A DNA stretch of 61,329 nucleotides from Muribaculaceae bacterium Isolate-013 (NCI) (GCA_004102785.1 SCEJ01000015.1:1-61329); one strand, 5' to 3'. Shown: positions 45,165 through 54,904, counted from the stretch's first letter. Numbers and translations: made by a program. Notes: generated by a model from the letters alone, not told the origin.

Positions 45165-47487
45165 TAAAGATAAAAAGCTCGACAACTATAAACGCTTCTT
45201 TGCTGATCAAGTAAAGGAAGCAATAGCTGAACAGCAAAAAGTAAACAAAAGTGCTATGAGATCGCTATTCAAGACTGGCGACCTCGCACTTGCTTACATA
45301 GATTCTGTTCAGAACGAAACTGGATACGTCATTATAAAATGCCCTCGTGGTATGGCTCCTCGACTTAAAGTTCAAAAATGTATAACTGTCATCAAAAAAG
45401 GTGCTTTCCAACGATATGGTTCGCATCCCTTAGAATGGGATTGTAAATGGGAAACCTTTTGCGCAGACTCAGATCTCCATTCATCGGGTTCTGACTTCAC
45501 TCCAATGTTTTATATAAACAAGAGTGAGTCTACCTATGATTATATTGCTTGTACCGGATTAAGCTCAAATCTTTACGACCTTTTCAAAAAATCGTGTGAG
45601 AATGGTAAATCACTGTCTGTCATAATATATAACCCCTTCCCTCCAACAGAATATTATAAAAACCTATCTTCTTATATAGATGGTAATCGTGATAACACAG
45701 AGCTACTGATGGAGCCGACTATAAGTTATGAAGATTGGCAACCTGAAGAATTGGCTTTTGATGCAGCGAAACCCAATGCCATCTCTGATACAATTCTCGA
45801 TACGCTTAACAATAATAAAATTTGCATTCTACAAGGACCTCCAGGATCTGGAAAAAGTTATAATATCGCCTCCATCATTGCGCAATACCTCTCAAACGGC
45901 ATGAGGGTATGTGTGACAACAATGGCGAATAAAGGACTTATCGAGCTTATTAAACAATCTCCTCTAAAAGACTACTTATCAGCTGGGAAAATTGCCAAAA
46001 CAAATCTTTCGGCTGATGAACGAAAACAAGTCGTTGGATTAAAAGCAGCACCCTCCAATCTACAAATTGGGGAAGGTGAACTTTTATGCGCAACAAATTA
46101 TGTGCTTTCAAGCGCATTTAATCCTGAAAAAATAGTGCTAAATGGCATCCCTCAATACGATCTTATTGTAATTGAAGAGGCTTCGCAGGTTTTTCTCACA
46201 GCTATTGTCGCTTTCAAAAGTTTGGGTAAACACTGCTTAATTGTTGGAGACCCAATGCAGTTGCCGCCTATAGTAAAGTTGAACAATCCCCTTTATAATT
46301 CATGGAATGTTTATTCTCAGATTGAAGGTCTTAAAACAATCGCATTAGGCTCAAGCTTTAAATCATATAGGATTGTTACGACCTTTCGATTGACAAAGAA
46401 GTCAGCTGACCTAACGAAGTATTTTTACGACAATCGATTTGTGTCTGTAAAATCCGAGTATAAAAATTTCAGCAAGATAGATGATGCGTTATTCCCCGCC
46501 GAAGGTGGCGTGATTTATATTTGTACCGATGACCTTAGAAATGGCTTTTATTCGGATTCTTGCAATGCTATCCTACATAGGGTAGTTCGTAATCTTGATG
46601 AGCAATATCCAGATTATCATGTAGCTCTCATTTCTCCATATAGAGATACGGTTCGAGAAATGCAAAAGTATTTCTCTACACCAGACTACAATCTTGATAT
46701 AACTATAGAAACGATAGATAGGATACAGGGGGCAACTGTAGATTATGCGATATTGTATCTTCCTGGGAGAAACCCTGGATTTGCACTCGAGGATCGGCGA
46801 TTTAATGTGGCTACGAGTCGTTCGCTTAGCACGACTTTGATTATATCTGATATGCCGGTGGAGAATATTCATTCCGTCTCTCCAGTTGTGAAGCAATTTA
46901 TTGCCCATTGCGATAGGCTGAGTACAAATGGAACTTTTATAGAATCACCAACAAAAAATATTTCAGAAACACCTTTAACTATTACACCATCGGCTACGGA
47001 TAAGGCATATCAACTTCCTGGAGTCAAAGTTGTGGGACACGTCGACTTGTCGAAGTTCGAGCGTAAAAAGGTTGAAATTCAACCGGAGAAGAAGAACTAC
47101 TACATTATTGACACTAACGTGTTCATCAATTGTCCTGACATTCTGAGTAAAATTGATACCAAGTATCCTATCATCCTCTCAGCTAAGGTAATCGATGAAC
47201 TTGATAAATTTAAGATTCGTTCCGAACAAGAGAAGAAGAACGCAGAAACCGCATTGCGGCTTCTCAATCGTGAATCTACACGCGAAATTAAGTTTGAAAC
47301 AGCAGAAGCTTCGCTTCTGCCACCCGACTATGATAGGCGTTCTCCCGATAATCTCATTTTATCAGTAGCTCTGAAATATAAAAAAGATCATCCGATAATG
47401 CTTACCTCTGATAATGGACTGCAATTAAAATGCAAAGCTTTGGGGATTACAACAATCTCTTTAAAAGTTTTCCTCAAGAAACGCTAA
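45154..47487 (+). CDS. Upf1-like SF1 helicase fused to a PIN nuclease
   Basis: A 777-aa protein. The helicase core has Walker A GPPGSGKS at 228-235, Walker B VIEEASQ at 339-345, GDPMQLPP at 365-372, and later motifs DRIQGATVDYAI and FNVATSRS. This is the Upf1/DNA2-like SF1B group. A C-terminal PIN domain begins near residue 647 with YYIIDTNVF, then DELDKFK, RSPDNLILS and LTSDNGLQLK, giving the usual four acidic residues. It should unwind nucleic acid and cut RNA, or single-stranded nucleic acid. It overlaps the ATPase gene by 11 bases and is followed after 3 bases by the reverse transcriptase. Confidence 0.88.
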   Translation: MTIDKDKKLDNYKRFFADQVKEAIAEQQKVNKSAMRSLFKTGDLALAYIDSVQNETGYVIIKCPRGMAPRLKVQKCITVIKKGAFQRYGSHPLEWDCKWETFCADSDLHSSGSDFTPMFYINKSESTYDYIACTGLSSNLYDLFKKSCENGKSLSVIIYNPFPPTEYYKNLSSYIDGNRDNTELLMEPTISYEDWQPEELAFDAAKPNAISDTILDTLNNNKICILQGPPGSGKSYNIASIIAQYLSNGMRVCVTTMANKGLIELIKQSPLKDYLSAGKIAKTNLSADERKQVVGLKAAPSNLQIGEGELLCATNYVLSSAFNPEKIVLNGIPQYDLIVIEEASQVFLTAIVAFKSLGKHCLIVGDPMQLPPIVKLNNPLYNSWNVYSQIEGLKTIALGSSFKSYRIVTTFRLTKKSADLTKYFYDNRFVSVKSEYKNFSKIDDALFPAEGGVIYICTDDLRNGFYSDSCNAILHRVVRNLDEQYPDYHVALISPYRDTVREMQKYFSTPDYNLDITIETIDRIQGATVDYAILYLPGRNPGFALEDRRFNVATSRSLSTTLIISDMPVENIHSVSPVVKQFIAHCDRLSTNGTFIESPTKNISETPLTITPSATDKAYQLPGVKVVGHVDLSKFERKKVEIQPEKKNYYIIDTNVFINCPDILSKIDTKYPIILSAKVIDELDKFKIRSEQEKKNAETALRLLNRESTREIKFETAEASLLPPDYDRRSPDNLILSVALKYKKDHPIMLTSDNGLQLKCKALGITTISLKVFLKKR

Positions 47488-47490
47488 GAT

Positions 47491-49206
47491 ATGGATTATA
47501 GAAAACAGGAAAATACGAAGAAGAAATCAGTTCGCATCATTGAGCTTTCAGACAAGGAGGCTCTTTATGCTCTGATGAACAATGATTTCTATTGCACAAC
47601 CGAGCTGCCGGAATATTTTGATTTTTCGGGAGTGTTGAAATATGCGGTTGATAGCATAGGCAACAAATCTCTGGATGAATGTGTCAATGACGATTGTCTG
47701 CCGGAATCCGTGCATGGTGTCAATCTTGATGTCATTACAAATAAGGATGGACGATATGCTGTCCGACCATTGACGCTTGCTAATCCTTTCCTATACTATA
47801 TGCTCGCCCGTGATATCTGTAACGAAAATGCCTGGACGAGGATTAAGGAGTGTTTCAAGCTATACTCGCACGAGCATATCACAGCTTGTGCCATTCCTAT
47901 GGTTAAAGTTGATGACAAGCCGGAGCCATTTAAAGGAGCCACAACAATACTCAATTGGTGGAATTCGATGGAGCAGCGTTCGATTGAGTTGTCATTGAAG
48001 TATGGTTATATGTTCATGACCGACATTACTAATTGCTTTGGTCAAATCAATCCCGAATCCATAGGTTGGGCTTTGGCAAGAAAAGACACGCCGCATGAAA
48101 CTATCGAAAATTCTGAGCTTGCATCTGTCATACAGCGTTATCTCAGAGCTATGCAAGAGGGAAAGAATATTGGCATCCCGCAGGGCAGCTCTCTTTTCTC
48201 ATTGATTGCAGAGATTATTCTCGGATATACCGATATGCTTCTTGCTCAGGATATAGCCAATGAACAAGAGTCCGGTAAATTGCCGAAAGACTTGGAATAC
48301 GAAATCCTCAGGTATGTAGATGACTACCGTATATTCTGCAACGACCGTGATGCGTTGGACAGGATATCATATATGCTTCAGCATATACTTGAACGATTCA
48401 ATTTCCGCATGAACCCGTCAAAAACTCGCACTTCAAGTGAATTGATTACGGATTCAATCAAGCCGGACAAGGCGTTCTATATCTTCAACACTCCGATAGA
48501 AAGCAAGCAAATATATAAAGATGAAGAGGGCCATGAACGCAAGGAGCGCGGATATGATTTTGACGGATTCCAAAAACATCTTCTGTTTATATATGAGTTT
48601 TCTAAACGCTTTCCTAATTCGGGTCAACTCATTTCACAACTTGAAGCGTTTAGCAAGCGAGTCGAAGAGCAGTTGTCTACAAAGACTATAGTTTACGAAG
48701 AAAAAACTACTGATATAGAGACCGGAGTCGTTACGAAGGAGAAAAAGTCAAAGGAACGGAAAGGACATCTTTGGGAAAATATCTCAACGATGGTCGCGAT
48801 TTCTGTTGAGATTGCAGCAAATAATCTTCGCGCCGCTAATAATGCTCTTAAGGTGGCAAGTCAGTTATTGGCTGATATGCGGAAGGATGTTGCACAGCAG
48901 AAGAAAGATATTATAGACCTTATTTACAGGAAACTCATCCGCATACCAAATTCCGCTTTCCTACAGGTGTGGGTTCAGAACATCACTCACACTACAGATG
49001 ACTGGTCGGCAGGCGACATCTACGATATGCCGCTATGTAAAGTAGTAGCCACGCAGCCCGTGACGCTATGGAATAACAGTTGGCTTAATCCGGACATAGC
49101 GATTGCCTTCCCCCAAGACAGCATTGTAGACAGAGAAGTCTTGGCTAAGACAGGACAAGTCATCACATTCAAGGCCAAACGTCAATATGATGAGATGGAA
49201 TACTAA
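47491..49206 (+). CDS. Reverse transcriptase, probably defence-associated (UG/Abi-like)
   Basis: A 571-aa protein. The RT fingers and palm span about 85-330. The early segment is AVRPLTLANPFLYYML, motif A is FMTDITNCFGQI with catalytic Asp178, motif B is GIPQGSSLFSLIAEIILGYTD, and motif C is RYVDDYRIF with Asp277 and Asp278. The catalytic triad is intact. A C-terminal helical domain of about 220 residues follows, longer than in retron enzymes. No group II intron maturase X/HNH domain and no CRISPR Cas1 partner is present. The palm motifs and the long helical tail resemble the unknown-group (UG) RTs behind DRT defence systems; the exact class is not determined. Confidence 0.88.
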   Translation: MDYRKQENTKKKSVRIIELSDKEALYALMNNDFYCTTELPEYFDFSGVLKYAVDSIGNKSLDECVNDDCLPESVHGVNLDVITNKDGRYAVRPLTLANPFLYYMLARDICNENAWTRIKECFKLYSHEHITACAIPMVKVDDKPEPFKGATTILNWWNSMEQRSIELSLKYGYMFMTDITNCFGQINPESIGWALARKDTPHETIENSELASVIQRYLRAMQEGKNIGIPQGSSLFSLIAEIILGYTDMLLAQDIANEQESGKLPKDLEYEILRYVDDYRIFCNDRDALDRISYMLQHILERFNFRMNPSKTRTSSELITDSIKPDKAFYIFNTPIESKQIYKDEEGHERKERGYDFDGFQKHLLFIYEFSKRFPNSGQLISQLEAFSKRVEEQLSTKTIVYEEKTTDIETGVVTKEKKSKERKGHLWENISTMVAISVEIAANNLRAANNALKVASQLLADMRKDVAQQKKDIIDLIYRKLIRIPNSAFLQVWVQNITHTTDDWSAGDIYDMPLCKVVATQPVTLWNNSWLNPDIAIAFPQDSIVDREVLAKTGQVITFKAKRQYDEMEY

Positions 49207-49218
49207 GGATAAATCGAA

Positions 49219-50310
49219 ATGGCAAAGTCAACAGATAAAATACAAATAACTTTGGATTCCGGGGTCAAAGCAGAGGCTCAGGCTCCCATTATTGTGTCGG
49301 CAAGCAGGAGCACAGACATTCCGGCTTTCTATGCAGATTGGTTCTTTGAACGGTTGAAACGAGGATACTCGGCTTGGACTAATCCGTTTAATGGTGTCAC
49401 CTCGTATGTAGCTTATAGTAATACAAGATTTATTGTGTTTTGGTCGAAGAACCCAAAGCCGCTTCTGGAACATCTTGATTATCTGGCTGAGGCAAATATA
49501 GGATGCTATATACAATACACCCTGAACGATTACGAAGCGGAGAGTCTTGAGAAGGGTGTGCCGCCATTGAGTCAGCGTATTGAAACTTTCAAGATGTTGG
49601 TTGATAAATTAGGTAAAGGACGTGTTGTCTGGAGATTTGATCCGATGATTCTGACTGACAAAATCAGCATTGATGATTTGCTTGGTAAAGTCAGAAACAT
49701 AGGAGACCAGCTTAAGGATTATACAGAGAAACTTGTATTCAGTTTTGCTGACATTGCGTCATATCGCAAGGTCAAGTCCAACCTTGAAAAGAACGGTATC
49801 AACTACATTGAGTGGAATGAGGCATCAATGAATGAATTTGCCTCAAATCTGTCAGAAATGAACAGGGAGCGCGGATGGAACTTTAAGCTTGCCACTTGCG
49901 GTGAGAAAATTGATATTGAGCAATATGGCATCAAGCACAACCGTTGCGTGGATGATGATCTTATGGTTCGATTTGCATACCGCGATAAGAAGTTAATGGA
50001 ATTTCTGGATGTGGATGTAAAGAATGTTCAGCCATCTGTTCCATCTATATTTGAAGAATTCGAAGACAGTCCACAGATTCCGGAAGGAGCCATAATGGCA
50101 GCATCCGATACCTATGCCATAAAGCAAAAGAATAACAAGGATAAGGGTCAGCGACAGTTCTGCGGATGCATTGTCAGCAAAGACATAGGGCAGTACAATA
50201 CTTGCCCGCATCTTTGCGAATACTGCTATGCAAATACAAGCAAAGATGTAGCGGTTACCAATTGGAAGCGTCATAAATCAAATCCAAACGGAGATAAAAT
50301 TATTGGATAA
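49219..50310 (+). CDS. DUF1848 protein with a Cys-rich cluster
   Basis: A 363-aa protein matching DUF1848. The N-terminus IIVSASRSTDIPAFYADWF and later WRFDPMIL fit the TIM-barrel-like fold related to radical-SAM proteins. The C-terminal cluster has Cys315, Cys317, Cys329, Cys333 and Cys336 in the order CGC...TCPHLCEYCYAN. That could hold an iron-sulfur cluster. The biochemical role is unknown. It lies 12 bases after the RT gene and 2 before the next, so it is part of the operon. Confidence 0.85.
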   Translation: MAKSTDKIQITLDSGVKAEAQAPIIVSASRSTDIPAFYADWFFERLKRGYSAWTNPFNGVTSYVAYSNTRFIVFWSKNPKPLLEHLDYLAEANIGCYIQYTLNDYEAESLEKGVPPLSQRIETFKMLVDKLGKGRVVWRFDPMILTDKISIDDLLGKVRNIGDQLKDYTEKLVFSFADIASYRKVKSNLEKNGINYIEWNEASMNEFASNLSEMNRERGWNFKLATCGEKIDIEQYGIKHNRCVDDDLMVRFAYRDKKLMEFLDVDVKNVQPSVPSIFEEFEDSPQIPEGAIMAASDTYAIKQKNNKDKGQRQFCGCIVSKDIGQYNTCPHLCEYCYANTSKDVAVTNWKRHKSNPNGDKIIG

Positions 50311-50312
50311 CT

Positions 50313-52964
50313 ATGAATGTAGATAGACTGGTTGAGACATGTTATAATGCAATCCCATTCCATTGGAAGCAACGGCCTTGGGAATATCTAAATCATGGCA
50401 AGGCTGTTCTTGACACAGAGGTACAACTAAATGCATATATGGCAGCATACGGAGAAATGCATGTTGTAAAATGTAGGATGGCTATGCAAAATTTTCCGTT
50501 TGAAGAATTGATGCTTACAAGAAATGATATTGGAGAAATTACCCATCTTAGAAATTTTGAATTATATGATTGGGGATGTGGGCAAGGAATAGGCAGTCTT
50601 GTTTTACTACAGATGCTTCATGAACGTGATATGCTCCATGGGCTTCGCTGTGTAACACTAATCGAACCATCCGAAACTGCAATATCAAGAGCGGAACGTT
50701 GGGTAAGACAGGCTGTACATGCGTCTACTGACATTAGGATAATAAATCGTTATATACCGAAAAATGAGGACAAAATATGGGATGACATTGAATGTCACGC
50801 TCCGATAGCCATACATATATGTTCTAACATACTGGATATTGCAGAGGTTGGATTAAAATGGCTTGCATATACAACATCACACATATCGGGTAACAATATT
50901 TATGTTTGTGTGGGGCCACAATATGGACGAGGTATTTCACGAATCTCGGATTTTCATAACTATCTTGGCAATCCGGATTGCTTTGCGAATTTCTCAAAGT
51001 ATCCATGTGCGTATACCTCACGAACAAGACATCCATTTGGAATTGAAGCCAAATGTTTTATTCTTAAATCATCCATAGGATTTAATGCTGATTATATCGA
51101 ACAATCAGAGCAGTACCATATTGATGAATACCGTAATGGAGATGAGTGCCTAACTGGTGTCTTGCCAGATTCTGTAATATCAGCATATCATTGTCTATGT
51201 GATGCCGCTAATGCTAACTCGTTTGAACTATATCTACGTCCATCAATAGGTATAGAAAGGCCAGATTTTGTTTTGGCAAATATGAATCGTGGAATTGTGA
51301 TTGTAAATATTTGTGAAGATATCTCTAAATTGGGGGAAGAATATGAACGCGTAGATGCTATTAAACAGGCATTAATCGATACATATATTAAAAGCCTTAA
51401 AATAGGAACTATTTTAACACCAGCGACATATAATGTGATTAAAGTTGGTCTGTATTTCCCTTCTGCAACACCTGAAAATGTTGAGGCACAGTGTATGCTT
51501 TATTATCAAGGCTTATTACAACGATGGAGAGAGAATAATATACAGGAGAAAGAGTACAAAGAGCCTAAAGATCTTACTCAGTTCATAGTTAAGCTTTATA
51601 AAGAAAACAGTAGTAGTGAAATCAAAGCAATCAATTGCTGTGGATTTAGATATGATTTCTTCAATGAGATTAAAAATGTCATCATCGGCAACTGGCATAC
51701 TTATTCACAAGGTGACAGAACATTGTGCTTAACCAAGCGGCAAAATGAATTGGTGGAGAATGATACGCCTCGACTGAGAATTAAGGGTGTCGCTGGATGT
51801 GGTAAAACTCAAATTGTAGCGCATAAGGCCGTAAAGGAACATATAAGAACTAGCACGAAAGTATTGATTGTAACATATAATATTTCACTCATATGTTATA
51901 TTAGAATGCGTATCAATCAAGTGCCAGCAGATTTCTGTACTGATGCGTTTGAGATAATCAATTATCATCAGTTTTTTATATCCAAAGCAAGAAGATACCA
52001 TGGAAATCATATTCCTTTTGGGGCATCAGATAACGCGAATTTCTTTGATTCCTATCTTGATAAGATAAAGGCAAACAATGATCAATATGATACTATAATT
52101 GTTGATGAAGCCCAGGATTACACTACGGCATGGTTTGATTGTCTGAGAAAATATTTTCTTACAGAACGCGGCAAAATTATTTTATGCGGAGACGGAGAAC
52201 AGAATATATACGGGCGCGAAGTAGAATCTGAAAGTCGTATGCCGATGGTTCGTGGATTTGGTTCTAAAAACCCATGGAGAAATGTTAGCCAGCGTGTTTC
52301 AATGCGAATGTTGAACCCCAAGATAGCCATTCTGTCATCTCAATTCGCTCATAAATTCAATATTTCAACAGAAGCTTTAAGAATACAAGATGATTTAAAC
52401 CTCTTTGATTATAGAATGGGGTATTGGAATGTAACCATTACAGCGACACCTAATTCTATTGCAAGTAACATCGAATGGATTTTGAGGCAGTATAATCTTA
52501 ATACTAAAGATGTTGTCGTGTTAGGTCAGTCAATTAACTTACTGAGGGAAGTGGACTATAATATGCGCACTATTTTTTCTCGTTGCACTATGACCACTTT
52601 TGAATCAAGAGAGGAGTATGAGCAGGTTAAAGCCAAGACTAATAGCACTAGCAAATTAGAACTTGATTTAAAAGCAATTCGCCGAGTTGCTAAAGTCCAT
52701 TTTACCACCGATACTGATAAGCTAAAGTTGGCGACAATCCAAAGTTTCAAAGGGTGGGAATCCAAAAGCATTATTCTTATAATACAACCTGAAAAGGACA
52801 CGTCAAGTAATTTGAATGAAGAAGAGTTTGTTATTCAAACAAGACAAAATATACCAGCCCATATTTACACGGCAATTACCCGTGCGCGAGAAAATCTTTT
52901 CATCTTAAACGTTGGGAATCCGAAATTTCATGATTTCTTCAAAAATAAAATACAAAATGATTGA
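50313..52964 (+). CDS. Methyltransferase-like domain fused to a UvrD-like helicase
   Basis: An 883-aa fusion. The N-terminal part (about 1-290) has a SAM-binding-like motif DWGCGQGIG at 86-94, an acidic residue in CVTLIEPSETAISRAERW and a HICSNILDIAEV segment, as in class I methyltransferases. The C-terminal part is an SF1A helicase/ATPase: Walker A GVAGCGKT at 492-499, Walker B VDEAQD at 597-602, GDGEQNIYGRE, and TIQSFKGWESKSIIL with AITRARENLFIL at the end. The middle (about 300-480) is unrecognised. It may both methylate and move along nucleic acid. Confidence 0.82.
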   Translation: MNVDRLVETCYNAIPFHWKQRPWEYLNHGKAVLDTEVQLNAYMAAYGEMHVVKCRMAMQNFPFEELMLTRNDIGEITHLRNFELYDWGCGQGIGSLVLLQMLHERDMLHGLRCVTLIEPSETAISRAERWVRQAVHASTDIRIINRYIPKNEDKIWDDIECHAPIAIHICSNILDIAEVGLKWLAYTTSHISGNNIYVCVGPQYGRGISRISDFHNYLGNPDCFANFSKYPCAYTSRTRHPFGIEAKCFILKSSIGFNADYIEQSEQYHIDEYRNGDECLTGVLPDSVISAYHCLCDAANANSFELYLRPSIGIERPDFVLANMNRGIVIVNICEDISKLGEEYERVDAIKQALIDTYIKSLKIGTILTPATYNVIKVGLYFPSATPENVEAQCMLYYQGLLQRWRENNIQEKEYKEPKDLTQFIVKLYKENSSSEIKAINCCGFRYDFFNEIKNVIIGNWHTYSQGDRTLCLTKRQNELVENDTPRLRIKGVAGCGKTQIVAHKAVKEHIRTSTKVLIVTYNISLICYIRMRINQVPADFCTDAFEIINYHQFFISKARRYHGNHIPFGASDNANFFDSYLDKIKANNDQYDTIIVDEAQDYTTAWFDCLRKYFLTERGKIILCGDGEQNIYGREVESESRMPMVRGFGSKNPWRNVSQRVSMRMLNPKIAILSSQFAHKFNISTEALRIQDDLNLFDYRMGYWNVTITATPNSIASNIEWILRQYNLNTKDVVVLGQSINLLREVDYNMRTIFSRCTMTTFESREEYEQVKAKTNSTSKLELDLKAIRRVAKVHFTTDTDKLKLATIQSFKGWESKSIILIIQPEKDTSSNLNEEEFVIQTRQNIPAHIYTAITRARENLFILNVGNPKFHDFFKNKIQND

Positions 52965-53262
52965 ATTTAATATAGACGAGAAGCGAATAATAATAGCTAT
53001 TCTCATAACCATCATGGAAGCTGATGGCATAATTGACCCTCACGAAATAGACTATCTTGATAGCATAATATTGTCATTTGGTATGTCAGAATTAGAACTC
53101 GATACCATTGACGAACTCGACTTCAATCACATTCTCTCCGTGTTTAAAAATTTTGATGCGTCTAAAAAAGACAAAGCATCATTGCTTTTTCAAGAAATGG
53201 CTAAATGCGACGGATATGCTGATCCACGAGAACTGGAGATTATAAGTAAATTATGCAGTTGA
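52957..53262 (+). CDS. TerB-like small protein
   Basis: A 101-aa protein with the helical, acidic pattern of TerB/YebE-type proteins: ILITIMEADGIIDPHEIDYLDSII in the N-terminal half and a second EMAKCDGYADPRELEIISKL in the C-terminal half. The two Asp/Glu-rich repeats could bind metal. An in-frame ATG at 52912 is possible, but 52957 overlaps the upstream gene by only 8 bases and gives a normal size. TerB proteins often appear near defence and stress genes. Confidence 0.75.
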   Translation: MIEFNIDEKRIIIAILITIMEADGIIDPHEIDYLDSIILSFGMSELELDTIDELDFNHILSVFKNFDASKKDKASLLFQEMAKCDGYADPRELEIISKLCS

Positions 53263-53277
53263 TTAATCACGAACTTT

Positions 53278-54273
53278 ATGGACGACAACAATCAGATAAT
53301 CATATATCAGAGCGAGGATGGCGAAACTCGCATTGAAGTAAAGTTTACTGGGGAGACTGTGTGGCTTTCCCAGCAGCAGCTTTGCGAACTTTATAATACG
53401 AGCAAGGCCAATGTGAGTGAGCATATCAAGCATATTTTTGAGGATGGCGAACTTGATGAGGAGTCAGTTGTTCGGAAATTCCGAACAACTGCCGCTGATG
53501 GTAAATCCTACAATGTGACTTACTATAATCTTGATATGATTATCTCGCTGGGGTATCGAATTCGGTCGGTGATAGCCACACACTTCCGCAGGTGGGCTAC
53601 TGAACGACTGAAGGAGTATATCATCAAGGGATTCACGATTGACGACGAGCGGTTGAAGGGTAACGGCGGCGGTGCATACTGGCGTGAGCTGCTCGATCGT
53701 ATCCGTGATATCCGTTCGTCGGAGAAAGTGATGTACCGACAGGTACTCGATCTTTATGCCACGGCTGTCGATTATGATCCTCGTTCTGGAATTTCGGTCG
53801 AGTTCTTCAAAATTGTGCAGAATAAGCTTCATTTTGCTGCGCATGGCAACACTGCTGCCGAGGTGATTTTTAAGCGAGCCAATGCGGATGCTCCGATGAT
53901 GGGTCTGACTTCATTCAAAGGTGATCATCCAACACTTCGAGACGCACAGATTGCCAAGAATTATCTGAGCGAAAATGAACTGAAGATTCTCAACAATCTT
54001 GTCTCCGGATACTTTGATTTTGCCGAGATTCAGGCGATGAAACGTCGCCCTATGTATATGGATGACTATGTGCGACAACTTGACATGATTCTTTCCTCAA
54101 CAGGCGAAGCATTGCTCAATGGTCCCGGCTCGGTCAGCCATCAGCAGGCGATGGATAAAGCCCGCGAAGAGTACCGCAAATTCCAGGTAAGAGAGTTGTC
54201 CCCAGTTGAACGTGCCTATCTCGATACTATCAAAGCCCTCAATGCCAAAGCCAAGAACAAAGGGAAAGACTAA
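53278..54273 (+). CDS. RhuM-family protein
   Basis: A 331-aa protein matching the RhuM group. The N-terminal part IIIYQSEDGETRIEVKFTGETVWLSQQQLCELYNTSKANVSEHI resembles a DNA-binding module, and YNLDMIISLGYRIRS... RRWATERLKEYI is the family signature. RhuM-like genes are found on many mobile islands; the function is not established. It follows the TerB-like gene by 15 bases but is less AT-rich by eye, so it may be a separate cassette. Confidence 0.85.
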   Translation: MDDNNQIIIYQSEDGETRIEVKFTGETVWLSQQQLCELYNTSKANVSEHIKHIFEDGELDEESVVRKFRTTAADGKSYNVTYYNLDMIISLGYRIRSVIATHFRRWATERLKEYIIKGFTIDDERLKGNGGGAYWRELLDRIRDIRSSEKVMYRQVLDLYATAVDYDPRSGISVEFFKIVQNKLHFAAHGNTAAEVIFKRANADAPMMGLTSFKGDHPTLRDAQIAKNYLSENELKILNNLVSGYFDFAEIQAMKRRPMYMDDYVRQLDMILSSTGEALLNGPGSVSHQQAMDKAREEYRKFQVRELSPVERAYLDTIKALNAKAKNKGKD

Positions 54274-54717
54274 TGATCCTTTCGTGATTTCAAATCGTGA
54301 TGACGTGGTGCATTCATTGTCTTTCATCGCCTGATTCACTTGTCTATTGAAGTTAAAAATATTGTAAAATTCTGATTTAGTGCTATCTGAAATTTCTTCA
54401 ACGAGGAGGAATACTGAGCAATATATTTTACATAAACACCTAATAATCAATGGCTAAGAAATAAATAATTTTCTTGGCCATTGCTGTTTTATCCCATTTT
54501 ACCCCATAGTTTTCTTTGCTAAAGACAAAGCTCCAAAGCGATGACTTGGCTAAATTGCGTTTTCTTGGCCAACTTCAGCGATATTCTTGGCTAAATTCAA
54601 ACGCTCCTCAGAGGTTTGTGAGTATCGCAAGAAACAAAGTGCGCAACCAAAATTGATTGATTTTAAATACAGCAACCTAATATAGTTGCACATATTAGAA
54701 TTTATTCTTAACTTTGC
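54274..54717 (+). other. Non-coding gap with short repeats and a promoter
   Basis: No gene is seen. Short variants of CTTGGCTAAATT recur (for example near 54547 and 54587). At the right end GTTG (54685-54688) and TAACTTTG (54709-54716), 20 bp apart, form a promoter that points to satD but is separated from it by the inserted foldback element. Confidence 0.5.
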
Positions 54718-54902
54718 TAAGTAACTGGTCGAAATTATTTTAATGTTTCTGCGGATGAAATTTTTAGGATATTTGTCTTGAAGAGGAAGGAGCGTAGCGA
54801 GCTACGTGACTGACGATGAGAGGCAAAGATTCAAAAATTTAGCCGCAGAAACATTGAAATAAGATGACCGGTTAGTATAAAATAATTTTGAACAGTTACT
54901 TA
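54718..54902. repeat. MITE-like foldback element, copy B (185 bp)
   Basis: The same length and layout as the element at 5359-5543, with about six differences. The central hairpin CGTAGC-GA-GCTACG is at 54793-54806. The right end contains TAATTTTG at 54883-54890, an exact -7 match, 14 bases before the satD ATG. It lies between an older promoter (54709-54716) and satD. Confidence 0.85.
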
Positions 54903-54904
54903 TC

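Noticed and set aside
47491-49206. Retron
   Set aside because: There is no msr/msd-like inverted RNA directly upstream of the RT; the gene lies 3 bases after the helicase gene, and the RT has a long C-terminal tail.
47491-49206. Group II intron RT
   Set aside because: No maturase X or HNH domain and no intron domain V structure is seen around the gene.
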